The notes under the pieces: model-generated
What the model saw: only the letters and a program-made list of their open reading frames with translations
The model's database searches: none
Told to the model about the DNA's origin: nothing
Position numbers and translations under genes: made by a program
Part shown: piece by piece, positions 43,107 through 53,813 of the stretch
How the letters are laid out: the number at the start of each line of letters is the position of its first letter
Position numbering within the stretch: the stretch's first letter is position 1
Assembly: GCA_036346225.1 (NCBI GenBank)
Contig: JARFIW010000941.1
Location: 2,656,001 to 2,720,000 of the forward strand
From: Platerodrilus igneus
Lineage: Eukaryota; Arthropoda; Insecta; Coleoptera; Lycidae
Direction of reading: 5' to 3'
DNA length: 64,000 nucleotides

Positions 43107-45040
43107 ATGTGGTAAGCCCCGCGTTGGACCGTCACTAAAAGAGTGATATGATAAGGCCTCGCGTTGGAGCGCCGCTGAAAGGGTGCTGTGACAAGGCCAC
43201 GTTGTGAGCGTCACTAAAAGAGTGGTGTAATACAGATACAGCAATTTGAAAAACTTGAAATTGTTCACTTACCCTCCTTTCTAACTTTGCCTGACTAGCT
43301 CAACGGAATTGACGGAGTTTTTAGAATGAAATCAAACACAGCAATATCACAAAGCATTTATATAGTATGAAATATTTTCTCTCACACAAAAGCATATACA
43401 ACATCGTTTCTTTCAAATATAAAATAATTTCTAAAAAAAAATGTTTCTTACCTTATTTTAAATTTACAGAGTTAAATTTCTCCTTTAATGGATGGTTTAC
43501 CTGGTTATGATTATTCCCACGCTCGTAAGATTTGTTTTGGCCAAAAAGAATCCTTGCCAGATAATCTATTAAAAATGTCAGTATATTTCGAACTTTGAAC
43601 AGAAACTTTTTTGGCAACAAATTCTTACAGAAAAATATTATATGATCAACACCTATTATTCTGCCGTAAATTAAATACAAATACTCCGCTATCAGTTAAA
43701 AATAAATATATAAGTAATACTTGCAGAATCCGTAAAAACAATCCACGTAAGTAAATATCTTTTTATTTTAAATTGACGTCAAATCAGCTTACAAGATTTT
43801 CCATATTTAAAATCGTCATTTCAAACATCGGTTACCAAAGTACATTATGCTTAAATCTTCCTTTCAATTATTTAATAAAATTTTTAAATTGGCATTATGT
43901 TGAAGAATTATCCCTCTTCCTTGCAATTTAATAAATTCCGCATTTTATGTAATTTGCATTTAAAACATCACTTCTATATTCATTGTACTATCGTAATTAT
44001 TAAATTACAGTATGCTTACTCGCGGCTTATATCAAAATAACATTTCGCGATCGATTTTAAGAATCGAATGAATCGAATAAATCCCGTAATTAATAAACGC
44101 TTCCTTATATATTCAAATTTATCCATTTGCTAGAAAGTAGTAGAATATACGCGATTCCATTCCAAGTAACACCCGTCTTACGTAATTGTCTTGGAAATCC
44201 TCATTAGTGCCCAAAATCGTCGAGCTTTATTACCTCGTTATCTGGTTCCAGCTATTTATGACACGCGCTGTTTCTCCTTGTTTAACACATACACGATTAT
44301 TATGGCGTCGCATACTAATGTAAAAGATAACCAATTTTATGGGATATTTCATAGATTTTGTGGGTTTTTTGTGTTCCGGCCGCTTCTCGAAACAAATATT
44401 GCACTAAATATTTACGTTGTTCGAAACACTGATGACTCATCTCTTTATATTCCTAATATTCTACAAAATTCTTTATTTAAAATAAATTTGTGTAATCTAC
44501 AAAGTAGTTAATTTAAACTTTAATTGCTTTTAACATCAAAACGTGTTTCTAATACACCTATTATGCTAGAATTAAAAGTTTTTAACAAGATTGTAGTTTT
44601 TTGTGCTAAATGCTTAAAGCCAGTACTATTCTCTGCTATTTACAGCAAATCGAAAGCATTTTTATTGGGAACGTATTGATGATTAATAAGTGAAAATAAA
44701 TAGCTTTAAATTTATCTCAAAACGATTGATTTGCGTTCGCATTGAATGCGTTTTACGGTACCTCACAATTAATTATTTTTACATATACAACTTACGTTAC
44801 TTGCTATTTATTTACAATACACTTATATAATACATGGTGATTATTTATACACGGGCAATTTGATTTTTGCCTCGTACCACAATGAATAAAAGTACGCTTG
44901 TATTAAACAGGGCGTAATCATGAATTTACGGAAATTTCTATTTTTTCAAATTTTTTTATATTTTGGTGGTATTTATTTGTAGAATTGGGTTTCAATGACC
45001 TCTTGTGACCTCTTATCACGTCAATATATATAACAAAAAA
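43065..45040 (+). repeat. Direct repeat A (about 2 kb)
   Basis: After a (TA)n tract come three 39-40-bp units (AAGGCC.CGTTG.AGCGYC, RCTRAAAGRGTG) at about 43112-43230, then a long stretch that matches 53813-55690 in the same order: CTTTCTAACTTTR, ATGAAATCAAACACAGCAAT, TAATAAACGCTTCC, ATTATKGYGTCGCATACTAAT, and the final GTCAATATATAT. The coding content is nil. The unit may be an LTR or a non-coding element; its type is unknown. Confidence 0.7.
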
Positions 45041-45174
45041 GTGACATTTATATGTGTGATAAAATTCAATAACCTCAAAAGCACTGTATATATTTAATAA
45101 TTTTATTAATCTTGAAAAAAGGAACTACCTATCGAAAATTTGGTTTGAAATAAAAATATATATATTTATATATA

Positions 45175-45298
45175 CAGGGTGTCCACGTCCTCCGTGAAAG
45201 TTCTATAACTTTTATGTTATTCAAGATATCAGCTTTCGGTTTTTTTAAATAATAGCTACGGCTAGGCTGCACAATTTAAAAATATTTTCACCTATATA
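45175..45298. repeat. Left arm of the outer palindromic element
   Basis: CAGGGTGTCCACGTCCTCCG ... TTTTCACCTATA is the inverse of 53648-53770. TA flanks the outer ends (45173-45174 and 53771-53772). With the inner insert removed, the two arms would meet in a palindrome. Confidence 0.75.
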
Positions 45299-45797
45299 CA
45301 GGGTGTGCCAATATGGTTTCCAACCCAAAGTTATGTTTTTTTAAATAAAATACCCTAGTTTTGATACCATATTCTAAAAGCTCAATTGATGCTTATCAAA
45401 ATTATATAGAGGTACTATAGGTCTACAATGGAAGGTTTGCTTTTTATGAGTCATTTTATGTCAAAATCATGTCTACTTTGAAAAATTGCAGAAGTTTTCG
45501 TATTGAACTTGGAGAGTTGATTCTTTCACAACATAATTTTCCATATCCTGTTGTATTATTAGCGATAGCGTGATTTGCTTGTTTTTACCTTTTATTGTAC
45601 AAGGTGAAGCAAAACGCAAAATGAACAAAAAGTCAATTTTTTTAAATGGCACCCGCCATATTGGATTTTGCCATTGAATAGGGTTTTTGTGGAGCTTTTT
45701 ATTGATATATAATGTTTTATAGGTTACATGAGAAAAAATTCTGAAAAATTGAGAAAACATGTTTTTTATGCAGTTTTGAGACTAGAGAAAACTAAGT

Positions 45798-45802
45798 AGG
45801 CT
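45798..45802. repeat. BEL/Pao target-site duplication, left (AGGCT)
   Basis: AGGCT occurs directly outside both LTRs (45798-45802 and 51873-51877). Five bases is normal for LTR elements of this group. Confidence 0.88.
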
Positions 45803-46211
45803 TGATTAATGGGGATTAAGGAGATGATATAAATTGATAAAGATATGCTAATTACAGGGAAGGACCAATTGCTTTTTGCAAGCAACAACGATAGCAGTGG
45901 AGCGGTTATGTAATAACTACAACTACACCAAACTACTTAATAAAGGGTATAAATACCTTTTATCCTGTGCCGCTGTGGGCAATGAAACGTTCACGCACAA
46001 AAGCTTTCGACGGAGAACCAGTAACACGCACGATTGGTGTCGGTCTCGCTTTCAAAAGCTCTAATACAACCGGCTTCTGCAAGGGTTCGAATGCGACTCA
46101 CTTTATGCACTGTTACTGTCGGTATAAATGTTTCACTCAAAACTGCAGGACACCCGCACCACTCGTGTTTATTGTCACAAATTCCAATGAATGTTCGATG
46201 ATGACGTAACA
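45803..46211 (-). repeat. BEL/Pao 3' LTR
   Basis: 409 bp, same length as 51464-51872, with about six to ten differences between them. In the element's orientation this is the 3' LTR. Confidence 0.9.
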
Positions 46212-46394
46212 TACCGCCCACCAAATTCATAGAATTTTGAAAAGGAGGGAAGTAGGTTGGGTGAAGGAAATCACATGGGATTTGATCTTGCTAGGAAAAC
46301 AGGTAACGAAAGATAGGGTAGTACACTACAGCGAGCGATATTACCAACTATGCAAAATAAAAATATATATGTACATCTAAACATAAAAATAAAA

Positions 46395-47431
46395 TTAAAA
46401 TACCGGTAGCGGTGCTAGTTTGACCAAAGGTCGATTTAATGTGCCATGTGCAGTTTTGATCTGAGTAATACGTGCTGCCGGTAGGTCTCCCATAGGAGGA
46501 GTTACCAGGACCGGTTTGGTACGAAAACATCTATGACATAATGATAAATAACTTCGGATTGAATTTTTAATGGAAAGGATCCAGAAATTCTGTTGGATAA
46601 GATACGCTGTGGTATTAACACCGGGATGGCAATACCTTTCATGAGTTGACCGAATGATAAGTTCAGTTAATCGGTGCCGCTGAGGCAAAAACGCAGGAAA
46701 CTTTTCGAAATAGGAAAGCGAAGAATGTGTCAAGCGCCCACCTACTCTTAAGATGTTTTGTGGATCAACAAATGGAGAAAGTTTTCGCAAGCTTTTAGGT
46801 AACTTACCGTTTGCCTTGATCGAAGCTATTTCCTTTGAAAATGTAACATTTTGTACATGCCGGACGATAACCATGAGAGCATTGTGTAATTCAATGTCTG
46901 TTAAGGGACCCGTATGACGTTGAGCCATGGGTTTAGAAAATCTATAAATGTAAGCCACGATGCCTTGGATTTTATATAACGATGAAAAGCGGCTTAGTAA
47001 AATGTCAATGACGTTTGGATCTGTTTGAGCGACAAATGTTAGGATCTTCTTTTCCGTAGTTACCTCAGCAATTGAGGTTGACAATGTTGGTTGAGGCGGC
47101 CACGAGTCACTAGGGTAGTGAAGCCATTCAGGCCCCGCCCACCATAGCGAACATGAAATAACCGCGCTTGGCATTAATCCCCGAGATGCAGGATCAGCCG
47201 GATTATGCGAAGATTTAATATAAAACCATCGGCTAGGTGCAATGATTTCTTGAATGTGGCTAACACGGTTTGCCACAAAGTTTTCCAACGAAAAGGTGGA
47301 GAACGTATCCAAGTGAGAGCGACCGTAGAATCACTCCACGCTGAAACATCGGAGATGTAAATCAAGCCTTGATAAGAACGAATGGTAAAAGAAAGTAAAT
47401 CGGTTAATAAAACGGCGGCACATAATTCCAA
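46395..47431 (-). pseudogene. BEL/Pao RNase H end and integrase zinc finger, core deleted
   Basis: The frame at 47431-47174 carries LELCAAVLL-type RNase H sequence and WSDSTVALTWI; the frame at 47312-46395 continues with FVANRVSHIQEI, SSHNPADPASRGL and then HERYCHPGVNTTAYLI ... CHRCFRTKPVL, the HHCC zinc-binding domain of the integrase. Directly afterwards come MGDLPAARI and then HGTLNRPLVKLAPLPVF, which is the far C-terminus of pol. The expected 200-plus residues of the DDE core are absent: an internal deletion near 46490. Confidence 0.8.
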
Positions 47432-47514
47432 ACGTGGAATTGAAATGCGCTTAATTGGAGCTACCTTTGTTTTAGCGGTTACAAATTGTACAGTTATTTC
47501 TCCAGTAGTTTGAT

Positions 47515-49899
47515 TTATGAACTGAAATACACTACCGCTGCATACCCTACCTCGCTAGCATCGCAAAACCCATGCAAATGACAAGTAAAAGGATCCGAAG
47601 GGGGTAAACAACGTGGTAACTTTAATGACGATAATAACGGCAACTCTTCTTGATACTGCTGCCATTGAGACGAAATGTCTGCTGGTGGGATGTCATCCCA
47701 ATTCAAACCTAACATCCACAGATGCTGGATTAGGCGTTTTGCAAAAAGTGTTAGTGGGGCTAAAAACCCTAATGGATCATATATTCTGACAACTTGTGAA
47801 AGTAAGTTGCGCTTTGTACATATTGGGTTTAATGGTTTAACCCGAAATGAGAAAATATCTTCTGTAGGTGACCATTGTGGACCTAATATTTTTATTGATT
47901 CGTCAGAATCGAAATCGAGAAAAGTATAATGGCAAAAATCTGACGGAATGCCTTCCAAAATAAAAACTGAATTAGAACTCCATTTTCGAAGTTCAAAACC
48001 AGCCACATGTAAAAGTCGGATAAGTTGATCTTTAATTTCTCGGGCCGATTGTATAGAATCTCCACCGGCGACGAAATCATCAATATATAGATTTGACCGT
48101 ATAGCCTCAGCGGCTAACGCAAACCTTTTGCCTTCGTCAATGGCTAATTGCTGAAGAGTTTTTAATGCTAGATAAGGCGATGACTTAATACCATAGGTCA
48201 CTGTATTAAGCTGATAAGTCTGAATGGGTTCTTCTGCGGAGAACCGCCAAACAATTAACTGAAACTTTCGATGTTCTTCGGTAACCAAAATTTGTCGATA
48301 CATTTGGCGAACATCACAAGTAAAAACGAAACGATGAGAGCGAAATTTAAGTAAGATTGACGAAATGTCATTTTGGAGACTAGGTCCAGCCAATTGAGTG
48401 TCATTAAGTGACACGTTGTTTTTAGCCTTTGCAGAGGCGTCAAAAACCACACGAATTTTAGAAGTATGACCTTCTTCTTTAAACACAGGGTGATGGGGTA
48501 AAAAATAATTATCGTTCCCAACGGGCGGAGAATCGAGTAATGCCATATGACCTGCATCAAGATAGTCCTGCATGAAATTGTTGTATTGGGCGCGTAGCTC
48601 CGGTTGAGCATGTAATTTGCGCTCCAACGAAAATAGTCTTTTTTTAGCCATCTCAAAGCAATTATCAAAAACGGGCAAAGTATCGTTGAACGGTAACGCA
48701 ACACTAAAACGACCGCTAGGGTCACGAGAAAACGTGTTTTCAAAAATCAGATCTGCCTTTTCTTCTTCTGGAGAAGTATAAGGCTTGGATGGCAACTCTT
48801 CTATCTCCCAAAACTGCCTTAGGGTCTGGTCGATAGGATCTTCTACAGAAGTAAAAAATGCTTGGACAGTATCAGACTGCAAGCTTTTTGTGGGACCAAT
48901 GATAGTCCAACCAAAAATTGTATTTATGGCGGCAGGCTGAAGAAACTTGCCATGTATAACACCGCCATTGATGATGAACGGATAAACATCTGCTCCAAGG
49001 AGCATGTCAATAGTTCCTGGAGAGTTCCAGGTCGGGTCTGCAAAGTGCAGGCCGCATAAGTGTTCCCAATTATTAGGAACTTCAACGCTAGGTAATTTGC
49101 CAGATATTGACGAAAGCACAAAAGTTGTGACTTCTAGAGATTTTTCAGAGTCTAACATAGAGCGAATGGTGCAGCTGACGGCACCCCTATTGACTTCTGA
49201 AGTTGTCTGCCCAAGTCCATAAATCGGAACTTGCAAACGTATGCGTGGAAGCCAAAGTTTGCTCACGCAATCGTCTCGAATAAAGCTAGCTTGAGAGCCA
49301 GGGTCTAAGAGTACCCTGATCGGTTTGTATCTACCAGACCGGTCTTGAACTTCCACAACAGCAGTGGAGAGTAAGACAGTAACCCCAAGATTTGAATTCG
49401 TCTGTGAAGACAAAACATTTGCCGGAATAGGAGAGGCTGACTGCGTCCTATTGGCATTTTTATGCATAGGTGTAGCGATCGGTTCAGCTGAACGGCTAGA
49501 AGCAGGTTGCGCTTCAAAATGTAGCAAGGTATGATGCGGCTTGGCGCAAGTTCGACAGGAATTATAAGATTTGCATTGCATGGACGCATGGTCTGTTCGT
49601 AAGCAATTTAAACAAAGGCATAAGCGTTTGACAATGTCGAAACGTTCTGTCGGAGTTTTCTTTAGAAACGATTGACATCTGTAAATTAAGTGATTGCCCT
49701 TGCAAGAAGGACAATGGTGCGAAAATGAATTCTTTGAGTCACTGGAGCTACTTGGTGTGTCCAGTGAGACTACGTTAGAAGAAACTCTTGGTTTAAACTG
49801 AAACGCTGAGGATTTCTTAGGCACTGATGTGTGAGATGTATGGACAGTCGTCGAATAAGAAACAGGTGCGGTTGAAGAAAAGGTTTCAACGCTGCACAT
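47515..49899 (-). CDS. BEL/Pao Pol: zinc knuckles, protease, reverse transcriptase (partial polyprotein)
   Basis: A 794-aa open frame. Residues about 60-130 hold CCHC-type knuckles (CPSCKGNHLIYRC, CLNCLRTDHASMQC). The DUF1758-type aspartic protease shows VLLDPGSQASFIRDD at about 197-211. The reverse transcriptase has RVVFDASAKAKNNVSLND, FTCDVRQMYRQI (first catalytic Asp) and LYIDDFVAGG (YIDD box). The RNase H begins at CHLHGFCDASEVGYAA and the frame ends there. It copies the element's RNA into DNA. In this family gag and pol are usually a single frame; here frameshifts lie both before 49899 and at 47515. Confidence 0.88.
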   Translation of the reverse strand: MCSVETFSSTAPVSYSTTVHTSHTSVPKKSSAFQFKPRVSSNVVSLDTPSSSSDSKNSFSHHCPSCKGNHLIYRCQSFLKKTPTERFDIVKRLCLCLNCLRTDHASMQCKSYNSCRTCAKPHHTLLHFEAQPASSRSAEPIATPMHKNANRTQSASPIPANVLSSQTNSNLGVTVLLSTAVVEVQDRSGRYKPIRVLLDPGSQASFIRDDCVSKLWLPRIRLQVPIYGLGQTTSEVNRGAVSCTIRSMLDSEKSLEVTTFVLSSISGKLPSVEVPNNWEHLCGLHFADPTWNSPGTIDMLLGADVYPFIINGGVIHGKFLQPAAINTIFGWTIIGPTKSLQSDTVQAFFTSVEDPIDQTLRQFWEIEELPSKPYTSPEEEKADLIFENTFSRDPSGRFSVALPFNDTLPVFDNCFEMAKKRLFSLERKLHAQPELRAQYNNFMQDYLDAGHMALLDSPPVGNDNYFLPHHPVFKEEGHTSKIRVVFDASAKAKNNVSLNDTQLAGPSLQNDISSILLKFRSHRFVFTCDVRQMYRQILVTEEHRKFQLIVWRFSAEEPIQTYQLNTVTYGIKSSPYLALKTLQQLAIDEGKRFALAAEAIRSNLYIDDFVAGGDSIQSAREIKDQLIRLLHVAGFELRKWSSNSVFILEGIPSDFCHYTFLDFDSDESIKILGPQWSPTEDIFSFRVKPLNPICTKRNLLSQVVRIYDPLGFLAPLTLFAKRLIQHLWMLGLNWDDIPPADISSQWQQYQEELPLLSSLKLPRCLPPSDPFTCHLHGFCDASEVGYAAVVYFSS

Positions 49900-49906
49900 T
49901 GTTGGG

Positions 49907-50736
49907 TTAAAAATATCTCAAATCCTCGAAATTAGGTATTTGCTTCGGATCCGATTGGAGTTCGAAGCGTTTTCTAGTGAACGGATCGAGTTTTTCTAAA
50001 AGCCAATCGACCAGAATAAAGTTCCAATGTTCAGTGGGAAACTTTAAGTTAGTTAGAACAGCAAGGTTCTCTGAAAAACAATCAATAAGTGCCCTAAGTT
50101 TCTTAGGGTTTTCTGATTTTAAAGGTGGAAAGTCTTTCATTGCTTTCCAATGCAAAGTTGCCAATAAACGCGGATTGCTAAATCGCTCACGCAAGGCGTT
50201 ATATGAGATAATGAAATTATCTCCCGAAATGGGTACCGATTTAATGATTCTTAAAGACTCCCCGGTACAGCAACTGATAAGATAATTTAGCTTTTCGATA
50301 TTGGAAGCGACGCGTTATTATAGACCAGACTGTCAAATAAATCGATGAAAGATGCAAATTCAGTTACCTCATTATTAAAACTTGGGAGTTTTAACGGTAC
50401 CAATTTTGATACCGTGCTGCTTGGAGCATTTTCGATGATTTGTGGTGCTTTCATTTCTTGCATCGTTTCGAGATGCAGCAGTATGCAAAAATAAGCGGAA
50501 TCTACTTCCTTCCGTAAGGCGTTGTAATTTAATGATTCTACATCGTCACATGAAGCTAAGACGTCAACTAAAGTTTTATTGAAATTTGTATTAAGGTCAT
50601 GTACTCCCCTTGTTTGAATGAGGAACAACGTTTTTAAAGTTGGGTCACTTTGTATAGTATTACAAAGCTCAAACATTTCTATAATACGTGTTTTCAGTAA
50701 TTCTAGTTCTACTACATGTGCCTTCTTTGGAGCCAT
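49907..50736 (-). pseudogene. BEL/Pao Gag, frameshifted
   Basis: The start MAPKKAHVVELELLKTRI at 50736 leads a DUF1759-type Gag; the frame ends at 50287 just after IDLFDSLVYNNASLPISK. A frameshift in an A-run follows, and the second part (down to 49907) carries SCCTGESLRII in the new frame, then LRERFSNPRLLATLHW and IPNFEDLR. Gag would form the particle core. A second frameshift separates it from Pol. Confidence 0.82.
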
Positions 50737-51444
50737 AGTGACTGTTATTGTGAAAGGCCTACAATAAAATGTTGTAAAACGGTACCGGTCAGATGTGCGC
50801 GAAAATGTTAAAATATTATGGGTTGTTGTTCAAAGCACGAAAAGGTAAGACAGCGTATAAACCAATAAATCACGTTTTATGACTAACGGTTCGTCAAACA
50901 AAGTGTTTAGATAAGATGTACCGCTTAACAACCCGAGCGGCTTTTACCATCAAAAGATCACAGGAAAGTTTAAAACATGTGGCTTAACATATTGCAAGAA
51001 GAATGCAGCTTTTACATTCTATTACTCCTGCAGATGTTCAATGTTTACTGCAAACCGACTGAAAGGGGTTGCATGTGATACTAAAACGTACAATAGCTTT
51101 TAAAATACAAAGCAAATCCCTTTCCTTTCTTATTTAAGAAGTATAAAGCGACTATAATTTTCAGGTTGCTGTGTGCTTTATACCGCTAAAATAAATTTAA
51201 AACTGAAAACTAACAAATTTTATATTAAGGATTTGTTTGTAATTAAAACGCTTGCCGGTTTTAATTACGGCGAAATCACTTAATTTAGTCTAACGAAAGT
51301 ATGTAGCTAATATTATACATATTTTAACCCGCTAAATATGGAGCTTGAACACAAATTTAAAACTAAAATAATTACTTAAAGCTCGCTGGTGTGCAAAATG
51401 ATATTTAATTTAGGACATGCGTATACCATAAGACTGGTGAATTC

Positions 51445-51463
51445 GGATCGACTTTAGGACCAA
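51445..51463 (-). promoter_or_regulatory. Primer-binding site of the BEL/Pao element
   Basis: On the minus strand TGGTCCTAAAGTCGATCC follows the 5' LTR after one base. It starts with TGG as expected for pairing with tRNA CCA ends. The tRNA was not identified. Confidence 0.6.
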
Positions 51464-51872
51464 TGGTTAGGGGGGGTTAAGGAAATGATATAAATTGATA
51501 AAGATATGCTAATTACAGGGAAGGACCAATTGTTTTTTGCAAGCAATAACGATAGCAGTGGAGCGGTTATGTAATAACTACAACTACACCAAACTACTTA
51601 ATAAAGGGTATAAATACCTTTTATCCTGTGCCGCTGTGGGCAATGAGACGTTCACGCACAAAAGCTTTCGACGGAGAACCAGTAACACGCACGATTGGTG
51701 TCGGTCTCGCTTTCAAAAGCTCTAATACAACCGGCTTCTGCAAGGGTTCGAATGCGACTCACTTTATGCACTGTTACTGTCGGTATAAATGTTTCACTCA
51801 AAACTGCAGGACACCCGCACCACTCGTGTTTATTGTCACAAATTCCAATGAATGTTCGATGATGACGTAACA
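51464..51872 (-). repeat. BEL/Pao 5' LTR
   Basis: 409 bp; starts TGTTACGTCATC on the minus strand and ends in AACCA. It is flanked outside by AGGCT. Confidence 0.9.
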
Positions 51873-51877
51873 AGGCT
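51873..51877. repeat. BEL/Pao target-site duplication, right (AGGCT)
   Basis: Identical to 45798-45802. Confidence 0.88.
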
Positions 51878-51952
51878 ACTAGCATCAAATCTGACATATC
51901 TTGTCAATATTAATTATCTTAAAAATTTTCCGTTCAATTTGTTGATGTCACA

Positions 51953-53005
51953 ATGAATTTCACACGTCAAGAATTAATTAGTAAGATATACTGTATTGGA
52001 GAAGCTGATTGAAACCCTTTATTGGCATATCGAATCTATCATCAAAAATATCCAAACTTGAGAACGCTACAAACTGTAACCTTTAAAAAGTTGCAAGACA
52101 GATTTGAAGCTACTGGAAACGTTGCATATTCTAAGTGTGAAAGAATAGCAAAACGAATTGACGACGAATCCGAATTAAAAGTTTTGTTGATGATAGAAGA
52201 AAATCCAAATCTGAGCACCAGAGAAATCGCTCTAGTAACTGATATTTCAAAAAGCAGCGTAACTATATAATATTGAAACATCGATTCCACCCTTATCACA
52301 ACGAACTTCATCAAGAACTATAGGAGATGATTTTGAGAATCGCATACAATTTTCAAGTAGAATGAGTGCTGTGTTTGACGAAAATTATTACATTTCGAAC
52401 ATTTTGTTCACTGACGAGGCATCGTTCAAAAGCAACGGATCAGTCAATAGGCATAATATGCATTACTATTCAACCGAAAATCCACATTGGTTAAGAACTG
52501 TTGATCATCAACATCAATGGTCCCTTAATGCATGGGGAAGTATTATTGGTAACCATGTTATTGGTCCCTTCTGTTTCGACGGTATTTTAAATGGGGAACG
52601 GTATCTGCGAATTCTTGATGAGGACCTCCCCATTTTGTTGGAGAATGTCGATTTAAATACAAGAAGTAGCATGTGGATACAACACGATAGTGTTCCCGTA
52701 CATAATCATTCAATTGTATGTCGTTTTCTTAATGAAAACTATCCTCATCGGTGGATTGGCAGAGGTGGAGCTATTGCTTGGACAGCACGTTTACCTGACA
52801 ACCCCGATGGATTATTTTATGGGGTTTTGTTAAGGAAAAAGTTTATAAAATTCGTTCAACAACTCCTGATGAAATGAAGGATAGAAAGAGGAAAGCATTT
52901 CGTTCAATTGATAAAGAAATGTTGACCCGAGTACAAATTTGGTTTATCAGAAGAGTAGCAGTCTGCATAGAACAAAATAGTAATATTTTTGAACACTTGT
53001 TGTAG
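51953..53005 (+). pseudogene. Mariner-type transposase (DUF4817/DD41D family), decayed
   Basis: Starts MNFTRQELISKIYC at 51953 and meets an in-frame TGA at about 52010; continues AYRIYHQKYPNLRTLQTVTF and LSTREIALVTDISKSSV (helix-turn-helix, binds TIRs). The second frame (52362-52877) is the catalytic domain: LFTDEASFKSNGSVNRHN (first Asp), WIQHDSVPVHNHS (second Asp), WIGRGGAIAWTARLPDNPDG. In the last part two residues before the third Asp appear lost compared with the usual SPDLTPLD. Stops at 52010 and 52268 and a frameshift make it inactive. The C-terminal helix continues to about 53005 in another frame. Confidence 0.8.
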
Positions 53006-53647
53006 TCAACTTACTCTTGTTCATTACACTTTCCACGCTTAGTTATTGCTAAAGCTTGTTTTTGTCTGCCATTAATGAATAAAAGTTTATTTATTGTTAT
53101 GCCTTTTGGCACTGAATATTTGATATCAGATTTGATGACAAGTAGCCTACTGGTTTTTTTAAATGATGAAAACTACCTAAGAGAAATCTGTTTTCTCAAT
53201 TTTTCAGAATTTTTTCTCATGTAACCTATAAAAAATTATATATCAATAGAAAGCTCCACAAAAACACTATTCAATGGCAAAATTCAATATGGCGGGTACC
53301 ATTTAAAAAAATTTACTTTTTGTTCATTTTTCGTTTTGCTTCACTTTGTACAATAAAAAGTAAAAACAAGGATATTGCGCTATCGGTAATAATACAACAG
53401 GAGGTGGAAAATTATGTCGTGAAAAAATCAACTCTCCAAGTTTAATACAAAAACTTCTACAATTTTTCAAAGTTGACATGATTTTGACAAAATGACATAT
53501 AAAAAGCAAACCGTCCATTGTAGACCTATAGTACCTCTATATAATTTTGATAAGCATCAAAAGATCTTTTAGAATATGATATCAAATCTAAGGTGTTTTA
53601 TTTAAAAAAACATAACTTTGGGTTGGAAACCATATTGGCACACCCTG

Positions 53648-53770
53648 TATATGGGTGAAAATATTTTTAAATTGTGCAGCCTAGCCGTGGCTATCATTTA
53701 AAAAACTGGAAGTTGATATCTTGAATAACATAAAAGTTATAGAACTTTCACGGAGGACGTGCACACCCTG
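53648..53770. repeat. Right arm of the outer palindromic element
   Basis: Inverse of 45175-45298. TA follows at 53771-53772. Confidence 0.75.
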
Positions 53771-53774
53771 TATG

Positions 53775-53778
<4 letters not shown>

Positions 53779-53812
<34 letters not shown>
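53779..53812. repeat. (TA)n microsatellite
   Basis: TA dinucleotides between the outer palindromic element and repeat B. The mariner target lay in this tract. Confidence 0.9.

Positions 53813-53813
<1 letters not shown>

Larger units (their letters stand above)
45803..51872 (-). mobile_element. BEL/Pao LTR retrotransposon, 6,070 bp
   Basis: Two LTRs of 409 bp, about 98 percent alike, start TG and end CA, with AGGCT duplicated outside. Coding direction is minus. The order is gag (50736-49907), then zinc knuckles, aspartic protease, reverse transcriptase and RNase H (49899-47174), then integrase zinc finger (47312-46500), as in BEL/Pao. The integrase catalytic core is missing and gag-pol has several frameshifts, so the copy cannot move alone. 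LTR similarity shows a fairly recent arrival. Confidence 0.92.
45299..53647 (+). mobile_element. Long-TIR mariner-type transposon, interrupted by a BEL/Pao element
   Basis: The termini read CAGGGTGTGCCAATATGGTT (45299) and its inverse (to 53647), each flanked by TA. The inverted arms extend about 470 bp (to about 45765 and from about 53185). Inside are the BEL/Pao insertion (45803-51872) and a DD41D-type transposase remnant (51953-53005). Without the insertion the element would be about 2.3 kb. Confidence 0.82.

Noticed and set aside
43112..43230. Possible CRISPR-like array (three 40-bp repeats)
   Set aside because: The units are contiguous without unique spacers, the genome is eukaryotic and no cas genes are present. 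It is a minisatellite.
45876..46209. Open frames repeated at 51537-51870
   Set aside because: They lie inside the two BEL/Pao LTRs; their identity reflects LTR duplication, not a gene pair.
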